Shown: one piece after another, positions 47,901 through 59,131 of the stretch
Layout of the letters: each line of letters starts with the position of its first letter
How positions within the stretch are numbered: position 1 is the first letter of the stretch
DNA from: Stomorhina lunata
Lineage: Eukaryota; Arthropoda; Insecta; Diptera; Rhiniidae
Assembly: GCA_933228675.1 (NCBI GenBank)
Contig: OW121740.1
Coordinates: 39,043,492 to 39,107,491, forward strand
DNA: 64,000 bases
Direction: 5' to 3'
Notes under the pieces: generated by a model
Seen by the model: only the letters and a program-made list of their open reading frames with translations
The model's database searches: none
What the model was told of the DNA's origin: nothing
Made by a program: the position numbers and the translations under genes

Positions 47901-49085
47901 TCTAAAAATTGTGTAGCGTACAATCTTTCCAAATGACATTAATAAAAAAAAATTACCAAAGCAAAATAAAACTGTTGTGATCATTATGATAATCAATTTT
48001 TTCCATCTTTATATGTATTTTGTAGGTTTTATGATAACAAAAAAATTAACAGACAATCATTAATGATTCACATATGCTGCGAAAAAAAAACATAAATTAC
48101 TTCCCAAAATTTGAAGACAGACACACAAATCTCTGGCATTTACATTAAAACCTAGACATCATTTAAGACCCCGTATGTGTTGTGTGACTCTGTAAGAAGT
48201 TAGAAGATAAAATTTCCCAAAAACCAAGATGCAATCAAATACATTCAAAACACAATTCAAACATCTATTAAAACCACAAAAGAATTGTAATAAAATTGAA
48301 AGGGAAAAAAATTTTATACAAAACTTAACACAGAAGAACCCCTAAGACAAGCAAAAGATAGACAGAAAGACACACACAGATGAAGGGACAGACAGACGGA
48401 CACAAACAGCCAGCACAAGTTACAAAAGGAATAAAACCCAAGAGATACAGATACTACTCGTATATTCAACTAAATGGAAATGTGACATGAGGCGTCACAA
48501 ACAACTTCTACTTATTTACAGTAAAAAAACAACGAATTCAACAAAAAAAAGAACCATCAGATACAGAAGAAGACATTTAGATAGTGAAATAAATGTTTGA
48601 ATGGTTCGAGGGTTAAAGCGAAGGACGGACAGTGAAAGAGGCGACCCTTAAATTGTTTAGAAATTATAGAAAACTTATAAATTAGAGACCGACACAAAGA
48701 AATAGATACAGGGGATAGACAGACAGACAAACCAATATCTAAACTTTTAACAAACTCATGCTTTTCGTAATGTAATTTAAAACATCAGTGATAAACGGAC
48801 GGACAGACAGACAAAACATACACAAAACGGTCGTATATACGACAATAATTATAACTGACTAAATCAATTGCTGTCAGGCCATCAGTTTTTGTGTTTGGAA
48901 CAAGTGAAACATTTTAAATTGTTTTGAGAAAATATGAGGGTAGTATTAAGTACCAGACACTTGTAGTTGCAGCTAAAGTGTATGGTTTTGTTTGGAAACT
49001 TAAACCTTGATGATAGTTTTAAATTTAATGTAAAACTTGTAGCTGATTTTCAAATGACATTAAAAGCCAATTTGTTGCTTCTTTT
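47901..49085. other. AT-rich sequence with short GACA/GGAC patches
   Basis: GACAGACAGAC-type patches lie near 48390, 48720 and 48800, probably traces of old mini-me tracts. No coding frame is credible. Confidence 0.45.
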
Positions 49086-49430
49086 TATACCCACCATCAA
49101 AAAGAATGGGGGGTATATTGAGATTGTCATTCTGTTTGTAATTTCCTTAATATTGGCTCAAAAATCAAAAACGATATATATTCTGAATCCTTATGAAATC
49201 CTAAGACGATTGAGCTATGTCCGTCTGTCTGTCCGTCTGTCCGTCCGTACGTCTGTCTGTCTGTCTGTTGAAATCACGATAACGTCGTTTATATCCGTTT
49301 ATCCGTCAGTTAAAATAATAGTAGCTTCTAAGCAAAAAGAGCTAGAGCAAAGAAAATTTATATTGAAATTAGACTAAATCCGTTCACAGTTGATTAAAGC
49401 TCCCTTATAATTCCGACCCCGAGAAACTCT
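49086..49430 (-). mobile_element. mini-me-type element, second terminus class
   Basis: Plus-strand order: TTTATACCCACCATCAAAAA, GAATGGGGGGTATATTGAGA, GACGATTGAGCTATGTCCGT and a (GTCTGTCC)n tract near 49215-49268. This is the mini-me variant whose TATACCC end is also seen as the outer part of the 12932 copy. Confidence 0.65.
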
Positions 49431-49506
49431 GTAAATTTAATGCAGAGAAGTTTTATGCAACTCAAATTTTATGGAAGTAGATTCGCATTTGACCATAGCT
49501 TTATTA

Positions 49507-49829
49507 CACAGTACGACAGTGGTTGGTACACATTAAAAATGTTAACAGAATATGAAAATAGACTTAAAATAAAGAAGTACGTGTCTCGGCGTTTTGCCGT
49601 AGCAAAATTTAATTTCCTTTTCAAAACTGACTCAAGCATTTAAATCGGTTCACCCATTCTATTTTTATAGAACTTTTTACAATAGTATTACATTACAAAT
49701 GAACCTCCACGGTACTTCGACTCATTAAAATCGATTTTCTTAAAATTCTGACGTGCTACAGCACAACGCCGAGACAGGTATTTCTTATTACTCATGTGTA
49801 CTCAAAAAAATTGATTTTGTCGTACTGTG
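49507..49829. mobile_element. MITE with long TIRs and 3-bp TTA duplication
   Basis: The ends CACAGTACGACA (49507) and TGTCGTACTGTG (ending 49829) are inverted copies, flanked by TTA at 49504-49506 and 49830-49832. A second inverted pair inside, GTGTCTCGGCGTTTTGCCGT near 49582 and its reverse complement near 49753-49776, extends the TIR to about 100 bp. The 3-bp TTA duplication fits PIF/Harbinger-type targeting. Apparent ORFs inside are artefacts. Confidence 0.75.
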
Positions 49830-49875
49830 TTATAAATTCATCTTCGGAAACCAGTAAAATGCGAACAAATATCAA

Positions 49876-50285
49876 AAATAATATTATTGGGCCTTACTTC
49901 TTCGAAAATGAAAATTGAAGTGCTGCAACCAAAAATGGAGAACGGTATCGGTTTATGATAGAAATTTTTTTACATCCAGCTCTTGAAAAGTGAACTTGTA
50001 TGTGGTTTCATCAGGACGGAGCCACTACCCACACTGCCCGAAACACAATGCCACTTTTAAGTTGAATTTCCAGAAAATCGAACATTATTTGGCCAGCGCG
50101 ATCATTAGACCCTACTATTTTCTTTGCGGTTATTTCAAGAATCGAGTATATGTGAAGAAGCTAAAGACAGCCATTAAAATTAAGGCAAACATTTTAGCAG
50201 ATATTTGAACGCTACAGCCAAAAATTGTGAAGGATATTAAGAAAAATGCTCTAAAATGAGCCCATCAATGCGAAGCTGTTAAAAA
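49876..50285 (+). pseudogene. mariner-type transposase relic
   Basis: The transposase would cut and rejoin element ends at TA sites. One frame with several stops gives the mariner landmarks in order: GPYFFENEN, then GERYRFMIE, WFHQDGATTHTARNTMPLL with the second catalytic Asp, IIWPARSLD with the third, and IEYM where intact family members continue into a VY motif. The spacing between the two aspartates is slightly shorter than the D34D of mariner, so a few codons are lost. The N-terminal DNA-binding half is not found upstream and no TIRs were recognised. It is dead. Confidence 0.75.
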
Positions 50286-50814
50286 AAACAGCTGCATTTA
50301 CTGTTAAAAAAATACGATTGGAACTGAACAAAAGGAGTGCTAGGGTAACAAAATTTTGTAAGAATATTACTCATTTCTTGGAAAAGTTTGATATTTAAAT
50401 TGGGCGATTCATATCTGAACTTAACTTATACATATATAAATAACTTACGGAAAAAGCCTTATTACCAAAAAGAGTATAGTTTGTCGGTCATTTGAAAGCA
50501 TGATAGCGCCTAAACCAAAAGAGCTAGGAAAAATTTAATATAGAGGTAACAAAGAAAGCTAAGGAAAAAAATTAATGTAGTTGATATTGGATACTATGTA
50601 ACGGTGCTCATTGGTCACAACTTTGTAAGTCCAAACTTATCATGGTCTATCCTTTGTCTCTACTGTCTACGGCAGGGACCGAAAATATCTGTAATTTTTT
50701 AATTTGTGATTAAAAAAATCAACCTCAAGGAAATGCCAGAGAATAAAACCAAGTATACCATTTTGAAAGTCTTGGACCAAATTTTCATAAAATGCGATGC
50801 TTTTTATTTTTTAG
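50286..50814. other. AT-rich sequence, no gene
   Basis: A CAGGGACCG word at about 50673 and the start of the second 38-bp minisatellite are the only notable points. Confidence 0.4.
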
Positions 50815-50937
50815 AAAAAAAAAATAACAGTATTTTTGATTTTTATTTTTTTGAGCAAAAATAATAGTAATTTTTAACTTTTATTTTTTCGAGCAAAAAT
50901 AAAATTTTTTTTTGACTTTTATTTTTTTCGAGCAGTG
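50815..50937. repeat. 38-bp minisatellite, second locus
   Basis: Three units of TTTTTATTTTTTCGAGCA type with the same AAAATAAYAGTTATTTTTT spacer as at 39940-40190, about 10.8 kb away with unrelated right flanks. Confidence 0.8.
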
Positions 50938-51480
50938 GAGCTATAATATACGTTTATTTCACTCTGTACTCGTTTATCTCACTCTGTAAACGTTTATTTT
51001 ACTCTGTCAAAAGTGAAATTTAAGTAGATAAACAATGAAAAATTTATAAACACACAGTCAAGCACACATTTCATGAGCATGTGTGTGTGCCTTATCTTTC
51101 TTTGATTGGATAATCGTCTTTGTTAGTTGTTTCCGAATAAGACTACTCTCAGTTTTATGAGACTTTTCAAAACTACCATTCGGCAAATCAATGTATGGAA
51201 GTGCAACAACTTTCTATTATAGAGTCTTGGCTATGATCAAGTTGATGGATATATATAAATGTGATGTGACTTCTATCCATGATATGAGAGTTCACTAAGT
51301 CGCCAAGACAGCAAAAGGTGACCTGCACTGGGGAGTACAATTACTGGTTAACCCCAGTAAACAAAAGTACTCGTCACAGCTAAGTAAAGTTATCTGAATC
51401 TGATTTGTGCTCACGCTCGAAAAATTATGATGTAAAGAATAAAGACTATGATGTAAAGAAGAAGCTTTTTATAGATAGGG
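50938..51480. other. Unique sequence with a short repeated CACTCTGT motif
   Basis: CGTTTATTTCACTCTGTACT-like phrases are repeated three times near 50950-51008. No gene was recognised. Confidence 0.4.
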
Positions 51481-51489
51481 CGGGAAAAT

Positions 51490-52500
51490 CTAATGACTGG
51501 CAATGGCATGCAATATAGTAATGAGCAGCACCAGGTTTCTTCACCTTAAAACCTACAAAGCGACTTGGGTACCCAACGGTCAAATGACAAAGAATAAGAT
51601 GGACCATATTGTACTTAACGAATGGACACACATCATTGGATGTACGTTCGTTTCGAGAAACTCAGATCAATACCTTATTACAGCACGAATACGTTTAATA
51701 ATGTCGCGGAACATACAGATGAAAGAGCAAATGAAATTTTGACGGTACAAAGCTACAATCTCAACAAAAAGCATCAGAGAAAACATTTCAAGGACATTGA
51801 ACCTTCCTTCCTAAAAACTCTGGGTATGACGAAGAAGAAAAGGAGGGAAGAGAAACGTCTATTTCAAAAAAGTAACAAATTTAAGAAAATTATGATGTAT
51901 AAAATTCGAAATGAAGGACGTAAATTTTACCAAAAAGTCTTTTTGTAATTGTATCTTGATCAGATACCGAAAGCGTACTGAAATTATGGAAGTATCAAAT
52001 TGCCTGTATCAAACGAATGCTACCAAGACTATACGGCTGACCAAATCAATAATGGATTTGTTATATGTCCATTATGCCCGACGACTGAAGTCACAGTACA
52101 AAAAGAAGAGATGCAATCGGATTCGACTATCTAAATGGCTTAAGTCCAAAGTTAAGAAACTAATTAGGTCCTACCAATATGACTTAAGACCAGATAAGTT
52201 TACTAACCAAATCTTGACACTAAGTCAAATCCTGGAGAAGATCCAAGGTACTCGGATTTGCCTTTGGCAGCAGTTTATATCGACATCGAATGAACCATTA
52301 CCTGTTTGAGATTTACGAAGACATCGACATAGTAAAACGCAGCAGCAGCCGCGTTGGCTAGGATTTGTTGTGCGAATTAATGAAAATAATCCATCGAAAG
52401 TGATCCCAAAGAGAACTTCTAAAACTTCGATGGAAAAACTAAGTAGAAGAAAGTCTTTCAAAATTTCGTCTACGAAATTAAGAAGTATTGAATTTAAAGT
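51490..52500 (+). pseudogene. LINE relic: endonuclease, RT N-terminal piece and C terminus
   Basis: Pieces of one non-LTR retrotransposon ORF lie in the right order but in shifting frames. An APE-type endonuclease tail reads STRFLHLKTYKATW, then VPNGQMTKNKMDHIVL and SRNSDQYLI, where the usual SDH motif has Gln instead of the catalytic His. Next is an RT entry segment with YQYDLRPDKF and QILTLSQILEK, then a C-terminal GFVVRINENNPSK and a LLKLRWKN word. The RT palm with YADD is missing. It differs from the RTE family at 26748, so it is a second, older LINE lineage. Confidence 0.6.
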
Positions 52501-52552
52501 ATAACAAACATTTCATTGACAAACTATTATATTAATATTGTAAGTTGGAGAA

Positions 52553-52811
52553 CATATCTGTGGCTTGATGCTAAAAGGGCCAATGTCAATAAAACTAGTT
52601 TTGAGAAAATTTGATTTAATGTTTTTATTTTCCATGCAATTTCATAGTAACGTTGCCCAGAAAGCCCCTCTTAAATCTGTTCAGAGTTACGTCAAAGATT
52701 TGCTGTTGGAGCCAAATAAAAGACTGTAAAAAAGGGAATCGAATGCAACGATTAACTCAAAACAGCAAAAAATTGACATTGAAACATTTAGCACCAAGCC
52801 ACAGATATATG
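52553..52811. mobile_element. MITE with about 60-bp TIRs
   Basis: Left CTGTGGCTTGATGCTAAA and right TTTAGCACCAAGCCACAG are inverted. The pairing continues inward through CAATGTCAA/TTGACATTG and TTTTGAG/CTCAAAA. The element is about 259 bp, non-coding, and lies directly 3' of the LINE relic. Confidence 0.75.
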
Positions 52812-53984
52812 AACTAACTTATCCCACTGTACCTATATATATATAAGATGTAAAATTAAACATAAGTAATAATATTTGTTATCTCAATTGCTTTCCCATG
52901 ATACTTTTTTAGCTACAATAATTAAAAAACAACCATTTAATCTGATTTAACCTCAGGCATTATAATTTTTGGGTCGTTAAAACCATTTATCTTTCTAATA
53001 CAAGTCGTTACAGGTCGTTTACTTAACAAAAAATCAATGTTTAACGTGATTTCTTGAAACCAGTTGCCATAAAAAGAAAATAAAATAAAATTATTTAATA
53101 TGTAATAAAAATTACACAAGATATTTCTTTCCCATCATTATCTTAATGTCGTCATCGTCGGTAACTGTTAGCGACAGTTGTAACGGCAGCAGCAACAGCA
53201 TCATTGTCGTCGTTGTCGTCAGCAATTTTATTATTCTATAAATAATCTCCGTAAATTCTTTTACTTACTTTTAATACAGATTTTATTTTTTTTTTTTATT
53301 TTTCTTAAGATATATATATTTTCTTTTCATTTCTTAAGGTATGGATCCGACAAAATCATCTTTTTTCTGTTCTTTTATTTTATTTTAATGTAAGTAAATA
53401 CCAGCAAAAATGATGACAAAAACATAAAAGTTTCATTTCCGTTTTAAAATGTATTTGAAGTGTTAAGAAAGAAGTACTAGAGGGTATGAAAGTATGAAAT
53501 GTATTTTTACAACATCAGCTGCCAAATTTTTAAAATCATTTCAATACTCAATGACAGACAGACGATGGGAAGGACGGACTAGCGTATGCGAAGGCCGGAC
53601 AGACTCTTTATAAACAAAAAACGTTTTGATGCTGCCAAAAGATAAAATTAAAGATGATGAGAAAAACATTGAGAAATGAGATGATAATGATTTTTCAAAA
53701 TATATTTGTTAAGTAAAATTTTTTGTATTTTATAGGACAAGTAACACACGCACTTGAATTTAATGTTTACCAACAAAATGTTCAAGGAGTAATTCAATAC
53801 ATCCATACATTCGTACACTCTAGTTTCAAGACAAACAAACATTTTTACACACATATTCAAACACTCATATTTCTTGACAAGCAATCAGCATCCTTAGATT
53901 CATATGTCATGTTGTCTGGTCATGGTCATATTAATACTTTCTAACCCCAGTCGGTAGTTATCAAAATAATTTCTAATCATAATC
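52812..53984. other. AT-rich sequence with a GTC/GCA-rich patch
   Basis: A trinucleotide-like patch of GTCGTC/GCAGCA words lies at 53145-53225. No gene is recognised; minus-strand frames at 52937-53119 and 53648-53884 lack domains. Confidence 0.45.
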
Positions 53985-56396
53985 TAGTCATAGTCTAGTC
54001 ATAGTCTAGTCATAGTCTAGTCATAGTCTAGTCATAGTCTAGTCATAGTCTAGTCATAGTCTAGTCATAGTCTAGTCATAGTCTAGTCATAGTCTAGTCA
54101 TAGTCTAGTCATAGTCTAGTCATAGTCTAGTCATAGTCTAGTCATAGTCTAGTCATAGTCTAGTCATAGTCTAGTCATAGTCTAGTCATAGTCTAGTCAT
54201 AGTCTAGTCATAGTCTAGTCATAGTCTAGTCATAGTCTAGTCATAGTCTAGTCATAGTCTAGTCATAGTCTAGTCATAGTCTAGTCATAGTCTAGTCATA
54301 GTCTAGTCATAGTCTAGTCATAGTCTAGTCATAGTCTAGTCATAGTCTAGTCATAGTCTAGTCATAGTCTAGTCATAGTCTAGTCATAGTCTAGTCATAG
54401 TCTAGTCATAGTCTAGTCATAGTCTAGTCATAGTCTAGTCATAGTCTAGTCATAGTCTAGTCATAGTCTAGTCATAGTCTAGTCATAGTCTAGTCATAGT
54501 CTAGTCATAGTCTAGTCATAGTCTAGTCATAGTCTAGTCATAGTCTAGTCATAGTCTAGTCATAGTCTAGTCATAGTCTAGTCATAGTCTAGTCATAGTC
54601 TAGTCATAGTCTAGTCATAGTCTAGTCATAGTCTAGTCATAGTCTAGTCATAGTCTAGTCATAGTCTAGTCATAGTCTAGTCATAGTCTAGTCATAGTCT
54701 AGTCATAGTCTAGTCATAGTCTAGTCATAGTCTAGTCATAGTCTAGTCATAGTCTAGTCATAGTCTAGTCATAGTCTAGTCATAGTCTAGTCATAGTCTA
54801 GTCATAGTCTAGTCATAGTCTAGTCATAGTCTAGTCATAGTCTAGTCATAGTCTAGTCATAGTCTAGTCATAGTCTAGTCATAGTCTAGTCATAGTCTAG
54901 TCATAGTCTAGTCATAGTCTAGTCATAGTCTAGTCATAGTCTAGTCATAGTCTAGTCATAGTCTAGTCATAGTCTAGTCATAGTCTAGTCATAGTCTAGT
55001 CATAGTCTAGTCATAGTCTAGTCATAGTCTAGTCATAGTCTAGTCATAGTCTAGTCATAGTCTAGTCATAGTCTAGTCATAGTCTAGTCATAGTCTAGTC
55101 ATAGTCTAGTCATAGTCTAGTCATAGTCTAGTCATAGTCTAGTCATAGTCTAGTCATAGTCTAGTCATAGTCTAGTCATAGTCTAGTCATAGTCTAGTCA
55201 TAGTCTAGTCATAGTCTAGTCATAGTCTAGTCATAGTCTAGTCATAGTCTAGTCATAGTCTAGTCATAGTCTAGTCATAGTCTAGTCATAGTCTAGTCAT
55301 AGTCTAGTCATAGTCTAGTCATAGTCTAGTCATAGTCTAGTCATAGTCTAGTCATAGTCTAGTCATAGTCTAGTCATAGTCTAGTCATAGTCTAGTCATA
55401 GTCTAGTCATAGTCTAGTCATAGTCTAGTCATAGTCTAGTCATAGTCTAGTCATAGTCTAGTCATAGTCTAGTCATAGTCTAGTCATAGTCTAGTCATAG
55501 TCTAGTCATAGTCTAGTCATAGTCTAGTCATAGTCTAGTCATAGTCTAGTCATAGTCTAGTCATAGTCTAGTCATAGTCTAGTCATAGTCTAGTCATAGT
55601 CTAGTCATAGTCTAGTCATAGTCTAGTCATAGTCTAGTCATAGTCTAGTCATAGTCTAGTCATAGTCTAGTCATAGTCTAGTCATAGTCTAGTCATAGTC
55701 TAGTCATAGTCTAGTCATAGTCTAGTCATAGTCTAGTCATAGTCTAGTCATAGTCTAGTCATAGTCTAGTCATAGTCTAGTCATAGTCTAGTCATAGTCT
55801 AGTCATAGTCTAGTCATAGTCTAGTCATAGTCTAGTCATAGTCTAGTCATAGTCTAGTCATAGTCTAGTCATAGTCTAGTCATAGTCTAGTCATAGTCTA
55901 GTCATAGTCTAGTCATAGTCTAGTCATAGTCTAGTCATAGTCTAGTCATAGTCTAGTCATAGTCTAGTCATAGTCTAGTCATAGTCTAGTCATAGTCTAG
56001 TCATAGTCTAGTCATAGTCTAGTCATAGTCTAGTCATAGTCTAGTCATAGTCTAGTCATAGTCTAGTCATAGTCTAGTCATAGTCTAGTCATAGTCTAGT
56101 CATAGTCTAGTCATAGTCTAGTCATAGTCTAGTCATAGTCTAGTCATAGTCTAGTCATAGTCTAGTCATAGTCTAGTCATAGTCTAGTCATAGTCTAGTC
56201 ATAGTCTAGTCATAGTCTAGTCATAGTCTAGTCATAGTCTAGTCATAGTCTAGTCATAGTCTAGTCATAGTCTAGTCATAGTCTAGTCATAGTCTAGTCA
56301 TAGTCTAGTCATAGTCTAGTCATAGTCTAGTCATAGTCTAGTCATAGTCTAGTCATAGTCTAGTCATAGTCTAGTCATAGTCTAGTCATAGTCTAG
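53985..56396. repeat. 11-bp satellite TCATAGTCTAG, about 219 copies
   Basis: The unit TCATAGTCTAG repeats with no visible change from about 53993 to 56394. Only the first (TCATAATCTAG) and last (GTCTAGTAATT) units differ. Stops occur in all frames, so it is not coding. Homogeneity is far greater than in any other array in the window. Confidence 0.98.
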
Positions 56397-56602
56397 TAAT
56401 TGCTGGGTATCCTTCTCTGAGTAGGAACATGAACATTAAGTATCTTTGACTAAGTTTGTGTATAATTTGAGTTGTTTGTAAAATTTTTGTCGCCGGTGTT
56501 GCCGTTGTCGTCTCTGCTGTTGCTTATTTTCCCATTAAAATGTATATTAAGTATTTGACAATCGTAAACTGGCAAATAAAATTGTATTTTTTTTAATATT
56601 AA

Positions 56603-56878
56603 ATGGATTTTATATTGCTTGTTCGTTCTTATTTCCTCTTGATAGTGTTTCTTTTTCAATATTTTGTATGTTTTCAAAATGTGAACTCTACTCCCTTTGA
56701 ACTCCCCCAATCGGAAGGAAGTGTTAACGGAAGAAAAAATACGTTTCCTTTAAGAAATGTAAATGATGATATTACATCCTATCACCAAAATGTGCACACA
56801 AAATTGAAGAAAGGAAGTGTAATGTATCGAAGTTGGATGGGTATAAGTAGGATAAGAATTTTAGGAAGACGTCTTTGA
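56603..56878 (+). CDS. Candidate short secreted peptide precursor, unknown family
   Basis: An ATG in acceptable context (TTAAATGG) opens a 91-codon frame ending TGA. Residues 4-24 form a hydrophobic stretch (ILLV to FVCF) like a signal peptide, followed by a polar, basic region. Processing-like sites follow: G-R-K at 43-45, K-K at 69-70 and G-R-R at 88-90. Cleavage at the last two would release the 17-residue GSVMYRSWMGISRIRIL with a C-terminal Gly that could be amidated. An AATAAA lies at 57269-57274. No known peptide family is recognised. Against: it stands alone in AT-rich DNA, no intron or promoter was identified, and a frame of 91 codons can occur by chance. Confidence 0.35.
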   Translation: MDFILLVRSYFLLIVFLFQYFVCFQNVNSTPFELPQSEGSVNGRKNTFPLRNVNDDITSYHQNVHTKLKKGSVMYRSWMGISRIRILGRRL

Positions 56879-57882
56879 AAAGGGTTCTTGAGCAAATTGT
56901 TCGAAACTAATAGTATCGATTTCATGTTTATATGTTGAGCTTTAATTATTTCAACTTATTTTCAATAGGTTCTGCTTCACACAGTTCCTGCTGATATTTT
57001 TTTCCAAACTTTTTATCCATATATCCCACTGTGTTCTCACTGGCACTGTATGACTTCATGCAATTTTCAATTTCATTCGAGTAAATATTCTTTAAACATA
57101 ATTTCGTTAAGCTTTAAAGTTTTTTTTGTAAAAAAAATTTTGTAAATTATTTACACATGACTGCCATGGGAAATGTCATCATATGGTGTAGATGCAGACA
57201 TCATAGCAATTCATTGATGTAACATCAAAAACGAAAATCGTGTGTTTCCAAAAACTCAAGAATTTAGAAATAAAATGAAAAGAAAACGAGCATAAATATT
57301 TGCTTTTAAACTAAAAATTTACTGCCAAATACACACAAGATTATTTACGCAACTAAGACATGAAGGTACTGCTTCTAATCTCCTTCCATTTATCCTCATA
57401 TACCCATACACATATAAATCTTATCTGTAACAGCCATGACGAAGCCGGCAAGCGTACGTTTCCTGGTGGCAATGAGAAATGATTAGACATATGGGGGTTC
57501 TTAGCGAACATTTATTGAAAGATATTGTAATGTTTTGTAAACGGGTTGAATGGATAAATTTGTATGTAAGTATAAGCAATGACTAAGCCTTCCTTTGAGT
57601 TTTGTATGGTTATCCCCCTGACAACATGCTCCACCTTCATTTATGTTCATTCGAACGTGATTGTTTGTCTTTTGAAAGTATTCTCATGGAAAATGTTTGG
57701 TGTATAAGTGAAATACTTATAAAAGATAGATTTTTGAATACAGAATATTGATTACCTAAGTTTTAGCCTTTTATCGTAATTTAAATTTTGGCAGTCTTCT
57801 TAGTCAGTCATTTTAATATTAACCCTTTGAGAGTTTCTCTACCTTAATCATATAAAGCCACAACAAACACAGAAGATCTGGC
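56879..57882. other. Unique-looking AT-rich sequence
   Basis: No repeat or coding frame recognised, apart from the AATAAA at 57269. Confidence 0.45.
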
Positions 57883-57883
57883 C

Positions 57884-58894
57884 AAATCGCCGCATTTGAT
57901 ATCGATCGAAAACTTAGAGTTTTAAGCAAAGATTGTGTAACATACTTTAGGGATAAATTATCTACTTTTCAAAAACTTTAATAAAATTTGAAATCTAGAC
58001 ATGTGCGTTTGTTTGACAAAACATTTGTTAAAAATCTGTCTTACATTTGACAGATTTCGAATGCGACTAATGGCTCCTGATATGCATACCCTCCAGTTTT
58101 TATACCCTTCATCGCCATAGGTGGAAAGGGTATATTGGGTTTGTGCTGATGTTTGTAACGCATAGAAATATTGGTCTGAGAACCACCTTTTAGTATACCA
58201 ATCGGCTTAGAATCACTCCCTGAGTTGTTTTAACGATGTCCTGGTTGGCCAGTTATCCATGTAGGCTTTTTATCACTCTACAGGTCTAGGACTCTACTTT
58301 GAAGATAATTTGAGCAAAATCGGATTACTATTTCGGGTACCTCCCATAGGGATGCCTTCCCGGAATACAGGTTTTGGTACTTTACAGCCACAAATTTACT
58401 TTTATTTAAATAATATTCAGCGCAAATATTGTCTATGATTACCTTAATCAGTGTAACTAATTTTGTAGGGATCAGCCAATATTTGACTATACCTCCCATA
58501 TAAGACACATTCTCAAAAGACGTTCATGTACACATAAAAGCACAAAAACGTTTATAACTCTAAAGATAAATGCATTTGATTACTAAAACTTTGCACAGAT
58601 AAATATTTTGATTATATAAATCAATAACCAAAATTTGGTAACAAGCGGTCCACAATTGACCCTAGCTTTCATATCAGGCCCTTAGCCGGAAATGGCATAA
58701 ATCTCGAAATTTTGAAAAAATAACTCATAGTATATGTATGTATGTCTCTAAGACACAATAAAAACTTGTTAAATTGTTGGTCCATATTTGACCTTAGTAG
58801 TGAAGGGTATTGACCGACTGTAGCTTTTCTTACTTGTTATATATTTAGATTGTCCTAAAAGTATGCTACACAAATGTTTCAACGATTTGGCCGC
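57884..58894. mobile_element. Third GGCCAAAT-type MITE, split by mini-me
   Basis: The left end GGCCAAATCGCCGCATTTGA and the interior GTTTTAAGCAAAGATTGTGT resemble the paired MITEs at 8301. The right end CAACGATTTGGCCGC, preceded by GTCCTAAAAGTATGCTACAC, is the other half. The 58097-58838 mini-me separates the halves, so the MITE is the older insertion. Confidence 0.6.
58097..58838 (-). mobile_element. mini-me-type element inserted in a MITE
   Basis: Plus strand from TATACCCTTCATCGCCATAG to CTTTTCTTACTTGTTA, with GTGCTGATGTTTGTAACGCA and CCTGAGTTGTTTTAACGATG at the usual places. The GTCC tract has shrunk to almost nothing here, unlike other copies. The GTCGG-CCGAC hairpin has lost its second arm. 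Confidence 0.8.
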
Positions 58895-59131
58895 TGATTT
58901 ATTAGTTTGATTGTAGATAACATAATTAATACCTTTAAATAAAAAAATCCAAAGTAAGACATGATTAACAGTTATTTCATGCTCATTAAGCAAACAAATT
59001 AAAGAATAAAACACAGAAAAAATGGTGTCGATATCTTGAACCGTTTCGCCGTACCTATGATTTGAAATTTTAGAATTTCGCGAAAATGTCAGTTTTTGGT
59101 CATAATTTTATTATATGCTTGTTAATTGAAC
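58895..59131. other. Short unique AT-rich segment
   Basis: No feature was recognised. Confidence 0.4.
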
